Below are positions 20,103 to 28,874 of a stretch of DNA of 64,000 bases, piece by piece. Location: contig NZ_CP061297.1 of NCBI RefSeq assembly GCF_018687575.1, forward strand, positions 812,821-876,820. The letters run 5' to 3'. This stretch comes from Polynucleobacter asymbioticus. GTDB taxonomy: Bacteria; Pseudomonadota; Gammaproteobacteria; Burkholderiales; Burkholderiaceae. Made by a program: the position numbers and the translations under genes. Within the stretch, counting starts at the first letter, position 1. Each line of letters starts with the position of its first letter. A model generated the notes under the pieces. That model worked only from the letters and a program-made list of their open reading frames with translations. It did no database searches and had not been told where the DNA came from.

Positions 20103-21381
20103 GGCAATCCCCGGAGCAGCCAAACCTATTGGGCTAGCCTTAAGTGGTGGGCTTGACTCGGTTGTGTTGCTCGATACCGTATGTAAAGCGGTTCAAGCCA
20201 ATTCAAATAAGCCCACTGAGATTTGGGTGTTTCATATTCACCACGGACTTCAAAAGCCTGCTGATCAGTGGCTAGAGTTCTGCGAGAAGCTGGCAAAAAA
20301 ATATCAAGTGCATTTTGACTTTCGTCTTTTGCATTTTGCAGATCAAGCGCAGGGCAATATTGAAGCGAGAGCAAGGGCAGAGCGCTATGAAGCTCTTACT
20401 GACTTGTGTGTAGAACACAACATCGAAGATCTACTGCTAGCCCATCACCAAAACGACCAAGCAGAAACCGTGCTCCTGCAACTCTTGCGAGGTTCTGGTG
20501 TAGCAGGTCTCTCTGGCATGCCACTGCATCGCGCCAATTCTAAAGAGGGCCACCAAATTACCCTCTGGCGGCCATTGCTCAATCAAAGCAGGGCAGAGTT
20601 AGAGGCTTATGCCAAAGAACACAAATTGAAGTGGGTTGAAGATCCTAGTAATCAAAATACGCGCTATCGTCGCAATGCCATTCGCAAAGACATTATTCCG
20701 AAGCTGGAGAAGATTCAGCCTGGTGCAATTGCTAACCTAGCTCGCAGCGCAGACTTATTGGCTCAATCCCAAACATTGCTCGATCGCTTAGCTGAGTTAG
20801 ATGGCAAAAAAATTCTTCAAAGCAATCAATTGCAGCTGGCACCTCTTCTAACCCTTGCCAGGGTAGATAAATCAGCTGCTAATAATCTGATGCGGTATTG
20901 GCTCAAACTCCATGATTTGGCAATGCCATCCCAAGAACGTCTTGAGTCTTGGTGGAAGGATCTGATGCTTGTAAAAGCTGATTCCAGTTTGGAATGGCAG
21001 CACGATGGGGTGAGCATTTATCTCTGGCGTGACCGCTTGCAGGTGGTCCATTCCAATGCGGGGCAGTGGATCTTTCAGGCTGTCCCTGCACGAAGCGAAT
21101 TACTGGGCTTACCTGCAGACTGGGTTAGCAAAGCCCAGGAGCAGGGCCTGATTGAGGAAAGTCTGCGTCAAGGTGCGGAAAAGATCCAAATCAAGCCCAA
21201 TACCCCACGTAAAACGCTCAAGAACCTTTTCCAAGGGTCCGACATCCCACCTTGGGAGCGTCAGGCGCCATTGCTTTATATCAATGATCAGCTCATAGCG
21301 GTCGCTGGTGTTGGCACGAGCTATCCACATTTAGTATCGACTGGTAAGCGAGTGCTCCCCGTATGGCTTGAGAAGCCATAG
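20068..21381 (+). CDS. tilS: tRNA(Ile)-lysidine synthetase
   Basis: Forms lysidine at C34 of tRNA-Ile(CAU), switching it to read AUA. The PP-loop [11 protein letters not shown] is at residues 29-39, the HIHHGLQ and [11 protein letters not shown] motifs follow, and the C-terminal TilS domain ends in GVGTSYPH. The only good start, ATG at 20068, lies 35 bp inside accA, so the first 20 residues are read in another frame over the accA 3' end; this overlap is real because no later ATG precedes the PP loop. 437 residues. accA-tilS is a conserved pair in betaproteobacteria. Confidence 0.95.
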   Translation: MASSRKSKPSLKAIPGAAKPIGLALSGGLDSVVLLDTVCKAVQANSNKPTEIWVFHIHHGLQKPADQWLEFCEKLAKKYQVHFDFRLLHFADQAQGNIEARARAERYEALTDLCVEHNIEDLLLAHHQNDQAETVLLQLLRGSGVAGLSGMPLHRANSKEGHQITLWRPLLNQSRAELEAYAKEHKLKWVEDPSNQNTRYRRNAIRKDIIPKLEKIQPGAIANLARSADLLAQSQTLLDRLAELDGKKILQSNQLQLAPLLTLARVDKSAANNLMRYWLKLHDLAMPSQERLESWWKDLMLVKADSSLEWQHDGVSIYLWRDRLQVVHSNAGQWIFQAVPARSELLGLPADWVSKAQEQGLIEESLRQGAEKIQIKPNTPRKTLKNLFQGSDIPPWERQAPLLYINDQLIAVAGVGTSYPHLVSTGKRVLPVWLEKP

Positions 21382-21464
21382 CAAAGCATAAAACCCTGTA
21401 AAATAAGCCCCTTTTAGACCCTCGGGAATGTAATTCCCTATAAATAGACAATACGACGGTTTTT

Positions 21465-22715
21465 ATGGCTCTTATCGTTCATAAGTATGGTGGCACCTCA
21501 ATGGGCTCAGTTGAGCGCATTCAGAATGTCGCTAAACGCGTTGCTAAGTGGATGCGTGCAGGTCACCAGGTAGTTGTGGTGCCTTCAGCTATGTCTGGCG
21601 AAACCAATCGTTTGCTTGGTTTGGCTAAGGATATCAATCCCGATGCAAATCCACGCGAACTCGATCAAATCGCCTCTACAGGCGAGCAAGTGAGTTCTGG
21701 CCTATTGGCCCTGGCATTGCTCCGTGAAGGTGTTGATGCAGTTAGTTATGCTGGCTGGCAGGTGACAGTTCACACAGATTCTTCATTTACTAAAGCGCGT
21801 ATCAAAAGTATCGATGACAAGAAAATTCTTGCTGATTTGAATGCTGGACGTGCTGTTGTAGTCACTGGCTTCCAAGGCGTTGATCCCGATGGCAACATCA
21901 CGACTTTAGGTCGTGGTGGTTCAGACACATCTGCTGTTGCCATGGCGGCGGCCCTGAAGGCGGATGAGTGCTTAATCTACACCGACGTGGATGGTGTCTA
22001 CACGACTGATCCACGTGTTTGTGAAGATGCACGTCGCTTAGACAAAATTACTTTTGAAGAAATGCTAGAGATGGCAAGTCTGGGTTCAAAGGTATTGCAG
22101 ATTCGTTCAGTTGAGTTTGCTGGTAAGTACAAAGTTAAAACCCGTGTTCTGTCATCACTGACAGATCCGTTGATGCCCCTTGATCAAGAGATGAAGTCGG
22201 GCACCTTGATTACATTTGAAGAGGACAGCACTATGGAAGCCGCAGTTATTTCCGGCATCGCCTTTGCGCGTGATGAAGCAAAAATTACCGTTCTTGGGGT
22301 TCCTGATCGCCCAGGTATCGCTTATCAAATTCTGGGTCCAATTGCGGATGCCAATATTGATGTGGACATCATTATTCAGAACCAGTCCTTTGAAGGTAAG
22401 ACAGACTTCACTTTTACAGTCCCACGTGCGGACTATCAAAAAGCTCTGGACTTGTTAAAGAACAATGTTCAATCTCATATTGAAGCCAAAGAAATTACTG
22501 GTGATCCAAAGGTATCTAAGGTTTCCGTTGTGGGTGTTGGTATGCGCTCCCATGTTGGCGTTGCTAGCAAAATGTTCCGCACATTGTCAGAGGAGGGCAT
22601 CAATATCCTGATGATCTCCACCAGCGAAATCAAGATTTCTGTAGTGATTGATGAGAAATATATGGAGTTGGCTGTACGCGCTCTCCATAAGGCATTTGAG
22701 CTCGATCAGAAGTAA
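21465..22715 (+). CDS. lysC: Aspartate kinase
   Basis: Phosphorylates aspartate, the entry step for lysine, methionine and threonine. The kinase domain starts KYGGTSMG (residues 8-15) and contains GRGGSDTSAVAMA. Two C-terminal ACT domains (from about residue 265) hold the allosteric site, with ISTSEIKISVVI near the end. 416 residues matches the beta/gammaproteobacterial monofunctional type regulated by lysine plus threonine (family knowledge). ATG start; followed by tRNA-Ser. Confidence 0.97.
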   Translation: MALIVHKYGGTSMGSVERIQNVAKRVAKWMRAGHQVVVVPSAMSGETNRLLGLAKDINPDANPRELDQIASTGEQVSSGLLALALLREGVDAVSYAGWQVTVHTDSSFTKARIKSIDDKKILADLNAGRAVVVTGFQGVDPDGNITTLGRGGSDTSAVAMAAALKADECLIYTDVDGVYTTDPRVCEDARRLDKITFEEMLEMASLGSKVLQIRSVEFAGKYKVKTRVLSSLTDPLMPLDQEMKSGTLITFEEDSTMEAAVISGIAFARDEAKITVLGVPDRPGIAYQILGPIADANIDVDIIIQNQSFEGKTDFTFTVPRADYQKALDLLKNNVQSHIEAKEITGDPKVSKVSVVGVGMRSHVGVASKMFRTLSEEGINILMISTSEIKISVVIDEKYMELAVRALHKAFELDQK

Positions 22716-22806
22716 AAAACACGCAGTAATCGCTGTAAATCCGCAGTAAAACCCCGCAGTCAACGGAATCCGTTAAACTGTGGGTCGTTGTAAAGGCATC
22801 AAGCAG

Positions 22807-22901
22807 GGAGACGTGGCCGAGCTGGTCGAAGGCACTCCCCTGCTAAGGGAGCATCGGGGCTAAAACTCTGATCGGAGGTTCGAATCCTCTCGTCTCCGCC
22901 A
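22807..22901 (+). tRNA. tRNA-Ser(GCU)
   Basis: Complete type II tRNA: acceptor GGAGACG pairs with CGTCTCC, the D arm is GCCGAGCTGGTCGAAGGC, and the anticodon stem CTCCC/GGGAG encloses CTGCTAA with anticodon GCT. There is a long variable arm and GGTTCGAATCC in the T arm. CCA is encoded. A strong terminator hairpin follows 45 bp downstream. Confidence 0.97.
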
Positions 22902-22945
22902 AAATCCTTGTGATTTAACTGCTTGAGCCGCTACGACAAATAACT

Positions 22946-22969
22946 AAGCCCCTTAACCGGGGCTTTTTT
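22946..22969 (+). terminator. Intrinsic terminator after tRNA-Ser
   Basis: Stem AAGCCCC / GGGGCTT with a 6-base loop, followed by six T. The rest of the gap 22716-23128 holds the tRNA and the promoter of the next gene; nothing else was seen. Confidence 0.9.
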
Positions 22970-23080
22970 ATTGCCTATACCTTTACTAGGCCCGTCGGAT
23001 CTTCGCAGCAAATCTCCAAAAACTAATTCATATCGTTCATTTTGGCCCGAACGCTGCCAATTTATTTTTTATTACTAAAG

Positions 23081-23110
23081 TTCACAACTTCACAACTTCT
23101 GTGGTATAGT
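23081..23110 (+). promoter_or_regulatory. Sigma70-type promoter with extended -10
   Basis: TTCACA (23081-23086), an 18-bp spacer, and TATAGT (23105-23110) preceded by TGG, an extended -10. It ends about 19 bp before the start of the small HTH/zinc-ribbon gene and can drive the following short genes. Confidence 0.6.
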
Positions 23111-23128
23111 GTTTCTAAAGGAGGGTAA

Positions 23129-23308
23129 ATGAGAAGAGCGATACCAAAAACACATCAAGCTTTAGATTGGATAGGGAAGGGAATGACCGCAGCTCAAGCC
23201 GCTAGGAAGATGGAAATTTCAGAATCTAGCGTCTACGCCGCCTTAAGAAAAACCAAAGCAAAAGATTCAGGTTGTTGTCCAACATGTGGTCACAAATTAA
23301 GGAAATAA
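23129..23308 (+). CDS. 59-residue helix-turn-helix / zinc-ribbon protein, unknown function
   Basis: A 59-residue frame with a very strong ribosome site (AAAGGAGGG, 5 bases before ATG) behind an extended -10 promoter, so very likely expressed. Residues about 18-42 read as a helix-turn-helix of the resolvase/MerR-like kind (MTAAQAARKMEISESSVYAAL). The C terminus carries CCPTCGHKL, half of a zinc ribbon. Only one Cys pair is present, so zinc binding would need dimerisation, or the extra Cys. It probably binds DNA, possibly controlling itself and the secreted protein 1 bp downstream. I do not recognise a named family. Confidence 0.7.
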   Translation: MRRAIPKTHQALDWIGKGMTAAQAARKMEISESSVYAALRKTKAKDSGCCPTCGHKLRK

Positions 23309-23309
23309 G

Positions 23310-23606
23310 ATGAAAAAAACTCTATTGGCTGTTGTTTCAATCTCCGTAGCTGCATTTGCTTATGCAAATACCTCATCCGATTCATCTGAATTGGTAAGTC
23401 AGCAGTGCAAGATTTCAGCTGAAGCAGTTTCGACATTGAAGGGATTGCGCTATGGCAATACATCGATTCGTAAGGATGTAGCCGGTCTGATTAATATCAA
23501 TCTGAAGGTGCAAGAGAATAAAGATGCAGCTCAATTGACCTTAAATAGAATGGTTGATGACCAAGTTAATACAGCCTCCGCATTAGAAGCTAAGTATTGT
23601 TCTTAA
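23310..23606 (+). CDS. Small secreted protein, unknown function
   Basis: Ninety-eight residues with a signal peptide (MKKTLLAVVSISVAAFAYA, cleavage after AYA). The mature part is about 79 residues, helical in appearance, with two cysteines (in QQCKIS and at the penultimate position, KYCS) that may form a disulfide in the periplasm. It begins 1 bp after the HTH/zinc-ribbon gene, with that gene's AAGGAAATAAG as ribosome site. No family recognised. Confidence 0.7.
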   Translation: MKKTLLAVVSISVAAFAYANTSSDSSELVSQQCKISAEAVSTLKGLRYGNTSIRKDVAGLININLKVQENKDAAQLTLNRMVDDQVNTASALEAKYCS

Positions 23607-23649
23607 TGTTGTTGTGAATGGGTTATTGCCCAATCATCTATAAAGGCGT

Positions 23650-24093
23650 TTGATGACCCATTCATTTGAGTGCCCAGAATGTGGTAACCCAAGAGGTATG
23701 CTGGGGGAGTGCCGTCAATGCGGTAGTGAGGATCCACCGATTCCGCATAGCGACACAATGGTGTTGAATTTAAAGTTTGATAGTCCGAGTGCAGAAGAGG
23801 CTTTGGATCGACTGACTATAGGGCTTCGTCGAGCCTCTGAGGTCGGTATCAAGGCAATCATCCTGATACATGGTTATGGAGCTAGCGGCGAGGGTGGCAA
23901 GATCAAGTGGGCGGTGCATGACGCCCTAGATAACAACTATTTCTCGGATCGGGTTGATGAGTACCATTTTGGTGAGCAGACTGCGTTTGGCAGCGAGGCT
24001 TACCATGCGCTTTTGAGGAGAAGGCCTGGATTAAAGGCGTATCTCAAGCTCTTCAAGGAAGGTAATGCAGGGATGACGGTATTAATACTGTGA
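23650..24093 (+). CDS. Zinc-ribbon plus Smr-like domain protein
   Basis: 147 residues. The N-terminal zinc ribbon uses CPEC (about residues 8-11) and CRQC (about 21-24). From about residue 37 the protein resembles a Smr (MutS2 C-terminal) domain: NLKFDSPSAEEALDRL, then ILIHGYGASGEGGKIKWAV, the HGxG loop. The Smr signature LDLHG at the first strand is replaced by LNLKF, so the catalytic Asp/His pair expected of nicking or RNase Smr proteins is missing. It more likely binds nucleic acid than cuts it. The Smr call rests on pattern reading and is moderate. Confidence 0.65.
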   Translation: MMTHSFECPECGNPRGMLGECRQCGSEDPPIPHSDTMVLNLKFDSPSAEEALDRLTIGLRRASEVGIKAIILIHGYGASGEGGKIKWAVHDALDNNYFSDRVDEYHFGEQTAFGSEAYHALLRRRPGLKAYLKLFKEGNAGMTVLIL

Positions 24094-24158
24094 TCTCTGT
24101 TGGAATTGCTTAGAATGGACTTACCTATCAAATTAGATGGCATCAGCAAGGAGTGGTA

Positions 24159-24494
24159 ATGACAGCTAAAAAATCGACAACTGTGCATGAAGAGGTTCAA
24201 ATCAATTCTGAAAATTTAATTGGTGATTTCAAGGCGCTCATGGCGGATGCCGAAGACCTCATTAAGGCCACAGCTAGCCATGACGATGGCCCTCTTGGCG
24301 CAATTCGTTCAAAGGCTCTGGAGACTCTTAATAGCGCAAAAGAAAGCCTTTCCTCTGTTGAAGGCACTGTGACTGAAAAAGCTAAAGTCGTTGCTGAGCG
24401 CACTGATGAGTTTGTCCACAGAAATCCCTGGGAGGCAGTAGGTGTTGCTGCTGGGATTGGCTTGTTGGTCGGTCTATTCATTCGTCGTCGCTAG
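24159..24494 (+). CDS. ElaB/YqjD/DUF883 family membrane-anchored protein
   Basis: 111 residues: a long amphipathic helical region with coiled-coil character (ENLIGDFKALMADAEDLIKA, then a segment containing EGTVTEKAKVVAERTDEFV) and a C-terminal membrane helix (WEAVGVAAGIGLLVGLFI) ending in RRR. E. coli ElaB and YqjD are stationary-phase inner-membrane proteins that bind ribosomes. AAGGAG stands 5 bases before the ATG at 24159; the frame is open to a GTG six bases earlier. First of a three-gene run with the next two genes. Confidence 0.9.
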   Translation: MTAKKSTTVHEEVQINSENLIGDFKALMADAEDLIKATASHDDGPLGAIRSKALETLNSAKESLSSVEGTVTEKAKVVAERTDEFVHRNPWEAVGVAAGIGLLVGLFIRRR

Positions 24495-24500
24495 GAACTC

Positions 24501-24872
24501 ATGTCACAAGAAAATCTTTTTTCCTCACTCAAGAATCTAGTCTCCACCGGGGCATCCATTGCTCAAACTCGTCTGGAGTTGATCTCGATTGATGTGCAGA
24601 TTGCTCGCACTAAGTTTCTGAGTCTTTTGGTGATGGTGATTTGTACTTTATTTTTCTTGTTCTTTGGCTTGGTGATGCTGGCCTTGCTTATTGTGATTTA
24701 TAGCTGGGAGACTGATCGAGTCTTGGCGCTAACTTTGCTTACTTGCGGTTTCTTAGCGGTGGGCTGCATTCTTGCGTTGGTAGTTTTACGTTCACTCAAG
24801 GCCATGCCTAAATTATTTGATGCAACCATTAGCGAGTTGGCTAAAGACCGCCAGGAGCTTGCAAAGCGATGA
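24501..24872 (+). CDS. Phage-holin-family / YqjE-like inner-membrane protein
   Basis: 123 residues with two strong membrane segments (about residues 35-65 and 70-95). The short N-terminal part (SLKNLVSTGASIAQTRLELISID) is typical of YqjE and holin-3-superfamily proteins. It lies between the YqjD-like gene (6 bp upstream) and the YqjK-like gene (4-bp overlap), the same order as E. coli yqjD-yqjE-yqjK, which argues for a shared envelope function, not phage lysis. Confidence 0.85.
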   Translation: MSQENLFSSLKNLVSTGASIAQTRLELISIDVQIARTKFLSLLVMVICTLFFLFFGLVMLALLIVIYSWETDRVLALTLLTCGFLAVGCILALVVLRSLKAMPKLFDATISELAKDRQELAKR

Positions 24873-25150
24873 GTCAAAAGCTCGCTGAACTCCAGGCCAG
24901 GCAAAGGGAGCTGCAGGAGCGAGCTGCCCAAGAGCGCGCTGATTTTGCTTTGCATTTTGAACCCATAGAAAAACCCTTGTCATGGGCTGATAAGGGTATC
25001 GATGCCTTTAATTTCATGAAGAGTACGCCCATCTTATGGACTAGCGCATTCGCTGTACTAGCGCACTACAAACCCAAGTTGGCCAGCAAGGTGCTCGCAG
25101 TAGGTTGGGGCACTGTCAAGCTTCTGAAGGGCGCTAAGAGCCTTCTATAG
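24869..25150 (+). CDS. YqjK-like small protein
   Basis: 93 residues, third gene of the yqjDE-like operon, overlapping the previous stop by 4 bases (ATGA). It begins with a charged helix rich in Gln/Arg/Glu (LAELQARQRELQERAAQERAD, split here by eye as a coiled coil) and ends with a moderately hydrophobic half. The assignment is chiefly by position and composition. Confidence 0.7.
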   Translation: MSQKLAELQARQRELQERAAQERADFALHFEPIEKPLSWADKGIDAFNFMKSTPILWTSAFAVLAHYKPKLASKVLAVGWGTVKLLKGAKSLL

Positions 25151-25157
25151 CCATTAC

Positions 25158-25676
25158 TTAAGCAAGCATCACCGTCTGATTGGCAATCCCATTTTCATTC
25201 AAGATCTTGCTGCCATGTAAACCATCGATTTCCAGCAAGGTGATCGCGCCAGCTACTCCAAAACCCGCTTTTTGAAGGAGCTTGCTAGCCGCAATGATGG
25301 TGCCACCTGTAGCCAGAACATCATCCACAATCAAAACACGTGCATCTGCTGGCAAGGTAGATTGCTGAATTTCCAGGGAATCAGAGCCATATTCCAGGCC
25401 ATAAGACTCTCGATGGCTTGCCAGGGGAAGCTTATTGGGTTTGCGAGCCAGTGCTAGCCCCGTATGGGTTTGCTGGGCTAGGGCAGTAGCAAAGATAAAA
25501 CCACGTGATTCAATACCTAAAATATGGGTGTAGTCAAACCGTTGAGCGAGTGCCTCTAACTGACGCGTAGCCTCCTTAAAAGCGTCTGGATTGGCTAATA
25601 AGGGCGAGATATCCCTAAAGAGTATTCCTGGCTTGGGGAAGTCGGGGACTCCGGGTAGATAATCTAATAAATTCAT
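25158..25676 (-). CDS. apt: Adenine phosphoribosyltransferase
   Basis: Purine salvage enzyme making AMP from adenine and PRPP. The PRPP-binding loop reads VLIVDDVLATGGT; the start MNLLDYLPGVPDFPKPGILF (first 20 residues) is diagnostic of Apt, with FRDISPLL following. ATG at 25676 gives 172 residues; the frame extends to a GTG at 25697, which would overlap the divergent nucleosidase gene. The two genes, both in purine/methylthio salvage, share a 5' region of about 11 bp between starts. Confidence 0.95.
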   Translation of the reverse strand: MNLLDYLPGVPDFPKPGILFRDISPLLANPDAFKEATRQLEALAQRFDYTHILGIESRGFIFATALAQQTHTGLALARKPNKLPLASHRESYGLEYGSDSLEIQQSTLPADARVLIVDDVLATGGTIIAASKLLQKAGFGVAGAITLLEIDGLHGSKILNENGIANQTVMLA

Positions 25677-25687
25677 TATTGGCTGAC

Positions 25688-26251
25688 ATGAAAACACAAT
25701 TACTCATTATTACCGCATTGGAATCCGAGCTTGCAAAAACCGCCTTGCCAGCGGGTGTAGAGATCGTCTATTCCGGTGTTGGAAAAATCAATGCAACTGC
25801 AGCAAGCCTTAGAGCTATCCATCAATATCAGCCTCAACGGATCGTGAACTTTGGGACTGTCGGAAAAATCAATTCTGCATTAGAGGGTTTATTGGAAATT
25901 GGTAAGGTTGTTCAGCGAGATATGATGACAGTACCTCTGGCTCCACGAGGTCAAACACCATTTTGCTCGAAGCCATCTCAATACCTTTCGCTGGGCGGTG
26001 AGCATACTTGCGGAACTGGCGATAGTTTTGTAACAGCTCACGATCCTTGGTTAATCTCCCAGGGCATTGATGTTGTGGATATGGAATTGTTCGCGATTGC
26101 CAATATTGCCTATCAATCCAATATCCCATGGCAATCATTTAAATATGTGACTGATGATGCGAATGCAGATTCCGGAAATGAGTGGACGCATCGCGTCAAT
26201 CATGGTCAGGAACTCTATCTAGACAAGCTCAAAGAGCTGATGAGCGCCTAA
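25688..26251 (+). CDS. Nucleoside phosphorylase/MTA-SAH nucleosidase-like protein
   Basis: Phosphorylase-superfamily protein of 187 residues from ATG 25688 (the frame opens at TTG 25679). The glycine-rich start LIITALESEL, VYSGVGKINA and the catalytic-loop region VVDMELFAIANIAY match 5'-methylthioadenosine/S-adenosylhomocysteine nucleosidases. The TDDANADSGNEW segment carries the conserved Asp. It is shorter than E. coli MtnN (232). It is divergent from apt, which would recycle the adenine released, giving a coherent salvage pair. Confidence 0.82.
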   Translation: MKTQLLIITALESELAKTALPAGVEIVYSGVGKINATAASLRAIHQYQPQRIVNFGTVGKINSALEGLLEIGKVVQRDMMTVPLAPRGQTPFCSKPSQYLSLGGEHTCGTGDSFVTAHDPWLISQGIDVVDMELFAIANIAYQSNIPWQSFKYVTDDANADSGNEWTHRVNHGQELYLDKLKELMSA

Positions 26252-26270
26252 TAACAATCCCATATTGATC

Positions 26271-27944
26271 ATGCCCATGAATGCTCAAAAACCTTGGCTG
26301 AAAAACTATCTTGAGGGCGTTCCTCATGAGATTGATCTGGCTGGGCACACTTCGATTGTGGATTTCATAGAAGAATCATTTCGCAAGTTTCCAGATCGTA
26401 TTGCAATCGAGTCGATGGGCTACAAAATCAGCTACCGTCAACTTGACATCCTTTCCAAGGACTTCGCTGCGTATTTGCAAACCTTAGGTCTCGATCAGGA
26501 TGCGCGTGTCGCCATCATGTTTCCCAACGTTCCGCAATACTTGATAGCGATGTTCGGTACGCTGCGCGCCGGCTTTGTCGTGGTGAATATCAACCCGCTA
26601 TACACCGCCAGGGAGCTCGAACACCAATTACAAGATAGCGGTGCATCTCTTTTGGTGATGTTAGAAAACTTTGCACACGTGTATCAGGAGATTGCTGATC
26701 ATGGGCTGGTAAAGAAGGTGATTGTGAGTAGCTTGGGTGAGAGCCTTGGTCCAAAAGGTGTCATCATTAATCTGATTGCACGTCATATTAAAAAGCTCAT
26801 CCCACATTGGAGCTTTCCTTGTATCAAATTGAATCAGGCGCTCAAACTTGGTGCTGGCCATGGCTTTACTAGGCCCACTCTAGCGCAAGACGACATTGCC
26901 TTTTTGCAATATACGGGAGGCACTACGGGAGTCTCTAAGGGCGCCGTCTTGCTACACCGAAACATCTTGGCGAACATCATTCAAATTGAGTCTTGGCTTG
27001 AGCCTGCTCTAAAAGGCCGTCATCAGCAGTTAGTCTTCTTATGCGCACTACCCATGACCCATATTTTTGCGCTCACCGCTTGCGGTCTGCTTGGAATGCG
27101 CAAAGGCGGAAAATTATTATTGGTGGCAAATCCCCGCGATATCACTGGCTTTATTAAGCTACTGATGAAACATCCTGAGATTAATATTTTCCCGGGTGTG
27201 AATACACTCTTTCATGCGCTGATCCATCGCCCTGAATTTAGCAAGGTGAAATTGCCCAATCTCTTGGTTACCATTGGTGGCGGCATGGCGGTGCTTAAGA
27301 AGACTGCGGAACTGTGGCAGAAGATGATGGGGGTGCCGATTGCTCAAGGCTATGGACTATCGGAAACCTCACCGGTGGTATGCGTCAATACACCATTTGT
27401 TAAAGAGTTTACGGGCTCTATTGGTATGCCAGTACCCAGTACAGATGTGCTGATACTAGATGATGATGGAATAGAGGTTCCCTTTGGTGTGCCAGGTGAG
27501 ATCTGTATTAAAGGACCACAAGTGATGGCGGGCTACTGGAATAGACCCGAAGAGACTGAGCAATTTATTACCCCAGAGGGTTACTTTAAGTCTGGTGATA
27601 TTGGCACTATGAGCCCAGAGGGTTATGTTCAGATTGTGGACCGCAAGAAAGACATGATCGTCGTTGCTGGCTTTAAAGTATTTCCGAATGAGATCGAAGA
27701 AGTGATTTCATTAATGCCTGGGGTCAGGGAGTGTGCCGTGATTGGCTTCCCGCACCGTAAGCTTGGCGAGATCGTCAAAGCCTATATCGTCAAAGATCAG
27801 CCTGACTTAACAGAGGCTCAAGTCATTCAGTATTGCAAAGAGCAAATGACGAGTTACAAACGCCCTAGAAAAATTGCCTTTATTGATGAAATGCCAAAGT
27901 CCAATGTTGGTAAGATTCTGCGTCGTCACTTGCGCGACTTATAA
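26271..27944 (+). CDS. fadD: Long-chain fatty acid--CoA ligase
   Basis: ATP-dependent acyl-CoA synthetase activating long-chain fatty acids. The AMP-binding signature is QYTGGTTGVSKGA; the second motif GYGLSETSPV, the GYFKSGDIG hinge, DRKKDMIVVAGF and the C-terminal Lys in SNVGKILRR are all intact. About 557 residues, normal for FadD. ATG at 26271 or 26277 are both plausible; TTG at 26265 is less so. It stands alone facing a convergent porin-like gene 2 bp away. Confidence 0.95.
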   Translation: MPMNAQKPWLKNYLEGVPHEIDLAGHTSIVDFIEESFRKFPDRIAIESMGYKISYRQLDILSKDFAAYLQTLGLDQDARVAIMFPNVPQYLIAMFGTLRAGFVVVNINPLYTARELEHQLQDSGASLLVMLENFAHVYQEIADHGLVKKVIVSSLGESLGPKGVIINLIARHIKKLIPHWSFPCIKLNQALKLGAGHGFTRPTLAQDDIAFLQYTGGTTGVSKGAVLLHRNILANIIQIESWLEPALKGRHQQLVFLCALPMTHIFALTACGLLGMRKGGKLLLVANPRDITGFIKLLMKHPEINIFPGVNTLFHALIHRPEFSKVKLPNLLVTIGGGMAVLKKTAELWQKMMGVPIAQGYGLSETSPVVCVNTPFVKEFTGSIGMPVPSTDVLILDDDGIEVPFGVPGEICIKGPQVMAGYWNRPEETEQFITPEGYFKSGDIGTMSPEGYVQIVDRKKDMIVVAGFKVFPNEIEEVISLMPGVRECAVIGFPHRKLGEIVKAYIVKDQPDLTEAQVIQYCKEQMTSYKRPRKIAFIDEMPKSNVGKILRRHLRDL

Positions 27945-27946
27945 AA

Positions 27947-28855
27947 CTATAAGCCGCCACCAAAGCGGTATTGCCAAGAGATGCCATACAGATCGTAGCT
28001 ATTATTAGTCCTGGAGTAAGCGCCAGTACTGGCAGATAGTCGCACAGAGTTGTGTTTATTTACTGGGTAGGACATGGTTGTTCCAAAGCGCCAGTTCTCT
28101 TGATTGCCGCTGATCGGATTGCCATTCACATACGATTGCCCGCCAGTAAAGTAGGTGGCATCAACCGAGATCCAAGCCGTATTCTGAAAGTAATAGATTG
28201 CGTGAGTTTGAGTTGAGTAGACTGGGTTTTGAGATAGCGAGTTCCCACCCATAAAGTTCGTATTGCTGGTGTAAAAAATACCTGCGCCGGCCAACTCCAA
28301 TCTCCATGGACCAAGCGCCTTCGAGATTCCAAGGCCGGGTTGGATAAACCAGCGATTAGCACCCACATTAATCAATTGATTGTCATTGTATTTGCCCCAT
28401 GGGATGGAGGCTGCCAGACTCACGCCGACAATGAGGTCTTGCTGATAGTCTTTAAATTGATCTAGCGTTAATGCGGGCGCACCATAGAGATTAATTGCAG
28501 CCTTGATGAGTGGATCAGATAAGCCCTCAGTACTTGCGTTGACTGTTCGTCCACCGACGCTGCTTGATCCACTGAGTTGGCCATAGGGAACAACCAGGGT
28601 GAGTTTTCCGGATTGTCCGCCTGCATCAAAGATGTGGGTCAGGCCCATGACCTCACTTGTCAGGGTGTAGTTGCCCGCTTTTGCTTGCGCCACTCCAGCG
28701 CTGATGAAGTTAATGCCGACCGGCGCATTGGAATAGGTTCGTGCCTCGATTTCTTGGGCATACGACAGGGCGGGAAATAAAGCGCTGAAGCTAAGCGCTA
28801 GATAAGCCAATACCCTGAAAATTCTGCCTTGACGGATGGAGAATGACTTCATCAT
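27947..28855 (-). CDS. Outer-membrane channel-like protein, phenol-degradation MetA (SphA) family
   Basis: Secreted beta-rich protein of about 302 residues when started at ATG 28855. The signal peptide (RVLAYLALSFSALFPALSYA) is followed by alternating strands ending in WQYRFGGGL, the aromatic/hydrophobic C terminus of outer-membrane barrels. The pattern PVGINFISAGVAQAKAG...GQSGKLTLVVPY fits the Phenol_MetA_deg putative transporter family. The upstream frame runs back into the preceding gene's 3' end, so the shorter start is preferred. Function: likely passive uptake of a hydrophobic substrate; unproven. Confidence 0.72.
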   Translation of the reverse strand: MMKSFSIRQGRIFRVLAYLALSFSALFPALSYAQEIEARTYSNAPVGINFISAGVAQAKAGNYTLTSEVMGLTHIFDAGGQSGKLTLVVPYGQLSGSSSVGGRTVNASTEGLSDPLIKAAINLYGAPALTLDQFKDYQQDLIVGVSLAASIPWGKYNDNQLINVGANRWFIQPGLGISKALGPWRLELAGAGIFYTSNTNFMGGNSLSQNPVYSTQTHAIYYFQNTAWISVDATYFTGGQSYVNGNPISGNQENWRFGTTMSYPVNKHNSVRLSASTGAYSRTNNSYDLYGISWQYRFGGGL

Positions 28856-28874
28856 CAAGGCAGTCTTGCTGGAC

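Noticed and set aside
24501..24872. Prophage holin
   Set aside because: Although holin-like, it lies in a yqjD-yqjE-yqjK type operon with no lysis or phage genes nearby.
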